Shown: in pieces, positions 5,006-7,268 of the stretch
Position numbering within the stretch: position 1 is the first letter of the stretch
Layout: each line of letters begins with the position of its first letter
Translations under genes and position numbers: made by a program
Origin: Planctomycetota bacterium
GTDB taxonomy: Bacteria > Planctomycetota > Phycisphaerae > Sedimentisphaerales > Anaerobacaceae
Reading direction: 5' to 3'
NCBI GenBank assembly: GCA_013202635.1
Contig: JABMRO010000341.1
Location: forward strand, 1-7,268
Length of the DNA: 7,268 nt
Notes under the pieces: generated by a model
Told to the model about the DNA's origin: nothing
Seen by the model: only the letters and a program-made list of their open reading frames with translations
The model's database searches: none

Positions 5006-6550
5006 ATGGGATTTGAACTTGATATTTTTCAGGATGAACAACTCGAGGCCGACTACATTGAGTGGCTCGTTGATGAACAGTCAGTTGATGTTCGAGGGCA
5101 CTTTGAGAAGTTGTGGGAATACTACGCAAACCCCCGGATGGAGATGAACGGTACCGGCACGAGCGATAGAAAAGTGAATGAATCAGGGCGGTGCTATGTT
5201 CAGGCACAGGAGTACGGGCTGCCTGTTAGAATAACAGGTCTTATACACAGCGGGCAGGTTGGCGTTTTCGGCGCACGGAGTGCCCGCGATGTGCAGCGAA
5301 AAGAAGTAGTAATTGAAAATGACGTTGCCTGGCGGATAAACGCAGCAGTGGATTTTTTGTTCGGCAAGCCGATTAGTTTTGTTTCGAAATCGCCGGACGG
5401 CCAAAAACGTGCAGAAATTGAAGTGATTTTAAAGGCACTATTTGCGGCCAACGGTGCTATCGGATTTTTCCAGGATATGGCGGTGCTCGGAAGTGTTTAT
5501 GGTTTTGTCGATTGTTTCGTCAGGCCTGGCGAAGAAATCATCGAATGCATTTCCTCTTCCTCACAAACCCACTCACCGGCTTCCGGTAAAACGGGGGCAA
5601 TCGAAGATGTGCTGAGATTGGCACAGACAATCGACCTCGAATTGATTGAAGCACCAAGAGCACTGCCTGTCCTAGATGAAAACGACTACAAAACTACAAG
5701 ATATTACGTACAGCACTTCTACCAGAAGAAAAACTCGCTGAGTAAGAAAAGCTCGTTTCTATCAAGAATATTATCCGGGGGTAAACGAAGCAGCAACAGC
5801 CGGCAGATAGTGGCGGTGACGGAGATTACTTCCGCCGAGGCCTGGCAGAGATACGAAGATAAACAGCTTGTCGCAGAGGCGCAACTGCCGTGGGGCTTTC
5901 TGCCGGTCGTGCACATCCAGAACATCGCTCAGCCATACTACTATGAGGGACTAAGCGACGTCGAACCGTTGATACCTTTGCAGGACGAGCTTAATACCAG
6001 GTTGAGTGACAGGGCGAGCAGAATAACATTTCAGTCGTTCAAGATGTATCTTGGTAAAGGGATAGAGGGCTTCGAGGACAAGCCCATCTCGCCCGGCAGG
6101 ATGTGGTACACGGTCAATCCGGAGGCGACTATCGAAGAGTTCGGCGGAGACAGCCAGACGCCCAGCGAGGGGTTGCACATCGCTGAAATCAGAGAGGCGC
6201 TGGACAAGACCAGCGGGGTTACGCCCGTGGTTGCAGGAGTTATCAAAAATAAACTCGGCAACCTTACAAGCGCGGTGGCTCTTCGGCTGACGCTTATGGG
6301 GATGCTCTCAAAGAACGACCGCAAGAAATTTACTTACTGCGAAGGGCTTAAGGAAATATGCAAGATGGCCCTGGCGATACTCGATACGGCCAATATCTAT
6401 AAGACCTGTGATGCGGACAGAAAGGTCGATATTGTTTTTCCAAGCCCGCTGCCGGAGAACGTGATGGAGAAATTAAAAGAGGCCCAGATTAAAAAAGAAT
6501 TGGGCGTTTCGACTGAGCAGGTGCTCAGAGAATTGGGATACGGGGATTAA
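5006..6550 (+). CDS. Phage portal protein (SPP1 gp6-like family)
   Basis: The 514-residue length is near SPP1 gp6 (about 500). Portal proteins form the dodecameric ring at one capsid vertex through which DNA is packaged. Residues 105-125 have NDVAWRINAAVDFLFGKPI, the typical wing entry. Residues 150-173 (GAIGFFQDMAVLGSVYGFVDC) continue the wing. Residues 294-350 contain LPWGFLPVVHIQN, then GLSDVEPLIPLQDELNTRLSD and the clip/stem strands. Residues 404-440 (GVTPVVAG, then GNLTSAVALRLTLMG and KNDRKK) are the stem-crown helix with the usual TSxxAL motif. The C-terminus has VDIVFPSPLPEN and LGVSTEQVLRELGYGD. Two polar Ser/Lys-rich stretches (183-199 and 240-266) look like surface loops. GAGGAG (4992-4997) lies 8 bases before the ATG. 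It heads a rightward head module; no terminase precedes it. Confidence 0.93.
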   Translation: MGFELDIFQDEQLEADYIEWLVDEQSVDVRGHFEKLWEYYANPRMEMNGTGTSDRKVNESGRCYVQAQEYGLPVRITGLIHSGQVGVFGARSARDVQRKEVVIENDVAWRINAAVDFLFGKPISFVSKSPDGQKRAEIEVILKALFAANGAIGFFQDMAVLGSVYGFVDCFVRPGEEIIECISSSSQTHSPASGKTGAIEDVLRLAQTIDLELIEAPRALPVLDENDYKTTRYYVQHFYQKKNSLSKKSSFLSRILSGGKRSSNSRQIVAVTEITSAEAWQRYEDKQLVAEAQLPWGFLPVVHIQNIAQPYYYEGLSDVEPLIPLQDELNTRLSDRASRITFQSFKMYLGKGIEGFEDKPISPGRMWYTVNPEATIEEFGGDSQTPSEGLHIAEIREALDKTSGVTPVVAGVIKNKLGNLTSAVALRLTLMGMLSKNDRKKFTYCEGLKEICKMALAILDTANIYKTCDADRKVDIVFPSPLPENVMEKLKEAQIKKELGVSTEQVLRELGYGD

Positions 6551-6599
6551 GAATGCAGAGAAAACAGAATTCTACATTCGGAATTAATCAGGAGGTTTT

Positions 6600-7148
6600 A
6601 TGAGTCTTATTGAGACGCAAGAGGTTTTGTCAGAAGACATAACTGGGGCAAGCCCCTTAGGGGCAAGTGACAACGACAATATGAAACTTGTTCCGGTCGC
6701 TGAATCCATCCGCTATCGAAAGAGGGCACAGAGTGCCGAGAAAAAGGTTGAAGATTTGACGGAGCAACTGGCCCAGGCAAAATCACAGGCGACAAAGATA
6801 TCCGAGCGGTTAAGCGACATTGAGGTCGAGCAAAAGCTGACCAGCAAATTAGCCGCCGCGGGGAGTGTCGATTTGGAGACGGCTGTGCTGCTTGCCAGGG
6901 CCAGAATGGAAGGACAAACACAAGCGGATTTGGACGGCGTAATCGAGCAGTTGAAAAAGGAAAAGCAATATCTGTTCGGCAGTGTTCCAGGAACTGTTAC
7001 GGCGAAAAAGACAGCAGGGGCAAAGGAGTCCGCCTATGGCGGAACAAACAATCAAACAGTTCTCGAAAGAGCAGCCAAGAGGGCGGCAACGACAGGCAAC
7101 CGAACGGATTTGCAGGAGTACTTGAAACTGCGAAGGAATTTTTTGTAG
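6600..7148 (+). CDS. Probable phage scaffold protein
   Basis: This 182-residue, charged protein lies between portal and capsid, where tailed phages encode the scaffold that guides procapsid assembly and is then removed. Residues 36-82 form a strong coiled-coil (ESIRYRKRAQSAEKKVEDL, then Glu/Gln/Lys-rich heptads to SDIEVEQKL). An Ala-rich helix and a second short coil follow at 107-122. The C-terminal end is basic (ERAAKRAATTG, then LKLRRNFL), as scaffold capsid-binding ends often are. AGGAGG (6590-6595) four bases before the ATG fixes the start. The N-terminal 30 residues include a GAS-PL-GAS repeat encoded by GGGGC/GCCCC arms. Sequence identity of scaffolds is low in general, so the call rests on coiled coil, size and position. 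Confidence 0.7.
   Translation: MSLIETQEVLSEDITGASPLGASDNDNMKLVPVAESIRYRKRAQSAEKKVEDLTEQLAQAKSQATKISERLSDIEVEQKLTSKLAAAGSVDLETAVLLARARMEGQTQADLDGVIEQLKKEKQYLFGSVPGTVTAKKTAGAKESAYGGTNNQTVLERAAKRAATTGNRTDLQEYLKLRRNFL
6645..6664 (+). repeat. GGGGC/GCCCC alternating arms inside the scaffold gene start
   Basis: GGGGC (6645-6649) can pair with GCCCC (6652-6656), which can instead pair with GGGGC (6660-6664). The two mutually exclusive small stems lie 45 bases into the scaffold message. The direct repeat GGGGCAAG (6645-6652, 6660-6667) encodes the GAS-PL-GAS segment. It may be a small local duplication with no regulatory role. Confidence 0.4.
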
Positions 7149-7178
7149 CGTACAGAGTAAAACAAATAAGAAAAAAAT

Positions 7179-7203
7179 GGATTCCAGCTTTCGCGGGAAT
7201 GAC
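7179..7203. repeat. dRS3-like dispersed palindromic repeat
   Basis: Read on the minus strand, ATTCCC-GCGAAAGC-TGGAAT (7181-7200) matches the dRS3 pattern ATTCCC-N8-GGGAAT with one mismatch. Its translation gives the well-known spurious peptide VIPAKAGI. Elements of this type are dispersed in many bacterial genomes; in Neisseria they are targets of filamentous-phage integration. Here it lies between the scaffold and capsid genes. Confidence 0.65.
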
Positions 7204-7206
7204 AAC

Positions 7207-7225
7207 TACTGTTTCAACAACAGTA
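7207..7225 (+). repeat. Perfect 7-bp hairpin between scaffold and capsid genes
   Basis: TACTGTT (7207-7213) and AACAGTA (7219-7225) pair exactly around the loop TCAAC. No T-run follows, so termination is unlikely. It stands just before the capsid ribosome site and could be an mRNA-stabilising or processing element that raises capsid expression; that is inference. Confidence 0.5.
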
Positions 7226-7247
7226 ACCAAACAAAGGAGAAAAACAG

Positions 7248-7268
7248 ATGGCTTTTACAGGAAAAGCA
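7248..7268 (+). CDS. 5' start of the probable phage major capsid protein
   Basis: Only seven codons are visible: ATG GCT TTT ACA GGA AAA GCA, giving MAFTGKA. AAAGGAG (7233-7239), 8 bases before the ATG, is a strong ribosome site. The capsid gene normally follows portal and scaffold, and MAFTGKA is a start I associate with phage major capsid proteins of the DUF5309/SU10-like type. The order is good evidence; the sequence itself is too short to prove it. Confidence 0.55.

Noticed and set aside
6997..7230. Minus-strand frame containing VIPAKAGI
   Set aside because: This peptide is the known artefact of translating a dRS3-like palindromic repeat; the frame is also antisense to the scaffold gene.
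1..7268. CRISPR array, rRNA or insertion sequence
   Set aside because: No regularly spaced long repeats, no rRNA signature stretches and no transposase-like protein are visible on either strand.

Overview
The window looks like a prophage or phage-derived accessory region in a bacterial chromosome. The style of several proteins (a small Cys-containing lipoprotein-like tail, a stand-alone SagB-type oxidoreductase, a ribokinase-like kinase, and a capsid beginning MAFTGKA) reminds me of Planctomycetota, perhaps Phycisphaerae. That taxonomic guess rests on recognition only, not on a search. Genes have clear Shine-Dalgarno sequences. Coding DNA is of moderate G+C and the intergenic stretches are markedly AT-rich.

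Layout. (1) Positions 1-261 hold the 3' end of a plus-strand gene for a small protein, possibly a lipoprotein. (2) A tightly packed minus-strand operon runs from 2255 down to 430: a double helix-turn-helix regulator, an orphan ABC-type ATPase, and a DUF1376/YdaU-like phage replication protein. The last two genes overlap by an ATGA, and a further ATGA leads into what may be a decayed fourth frame. A TTGACA-type promoter with two inverted repeats lies upstream. (3) At 2557-3282 there is a plus-strand SagB/ThcOx nitroreductase-fold oxidoreductase. (4) The 3283-3735 gap holds a cluster of TTAACC hexamers next to a small helix-turn-helix gene that looks frameshifted. A plausible promoter for the next gene follows. 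(5) At 3736-4695 there is a PfkB/ribokinase-family sugar kinase. (6) After a 310-bp non-coding gap, a phage head module reads rightward: portal protein (5006-6550), probable scaffold protein (6600-7148), a short gap with a dRS3-like repeat and a hairpin, and the first seven codons of the probable major capsid protein (from 7248).

How it fits together. Portal, scaffold and capsid are the standard order of a tailed-phage head-assembly module, and the regulator plus DUF1376-like protein resemble an early or replication module transcribed the other way. The usual neighbour upstream of portal, a large terminase, is not present. Its place is taken by a sugar kinase and non-coding DNA. Together with the broken helix-turn-helix gene this suggests a rearranged or decaying prophage, or an unusual phage architecture. 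The most distinctive element is the compact orphan ABC ATPase co-transcribed with a DNA-binding protein and a phage replication-like protein, with no transporter membrane subunit in view.
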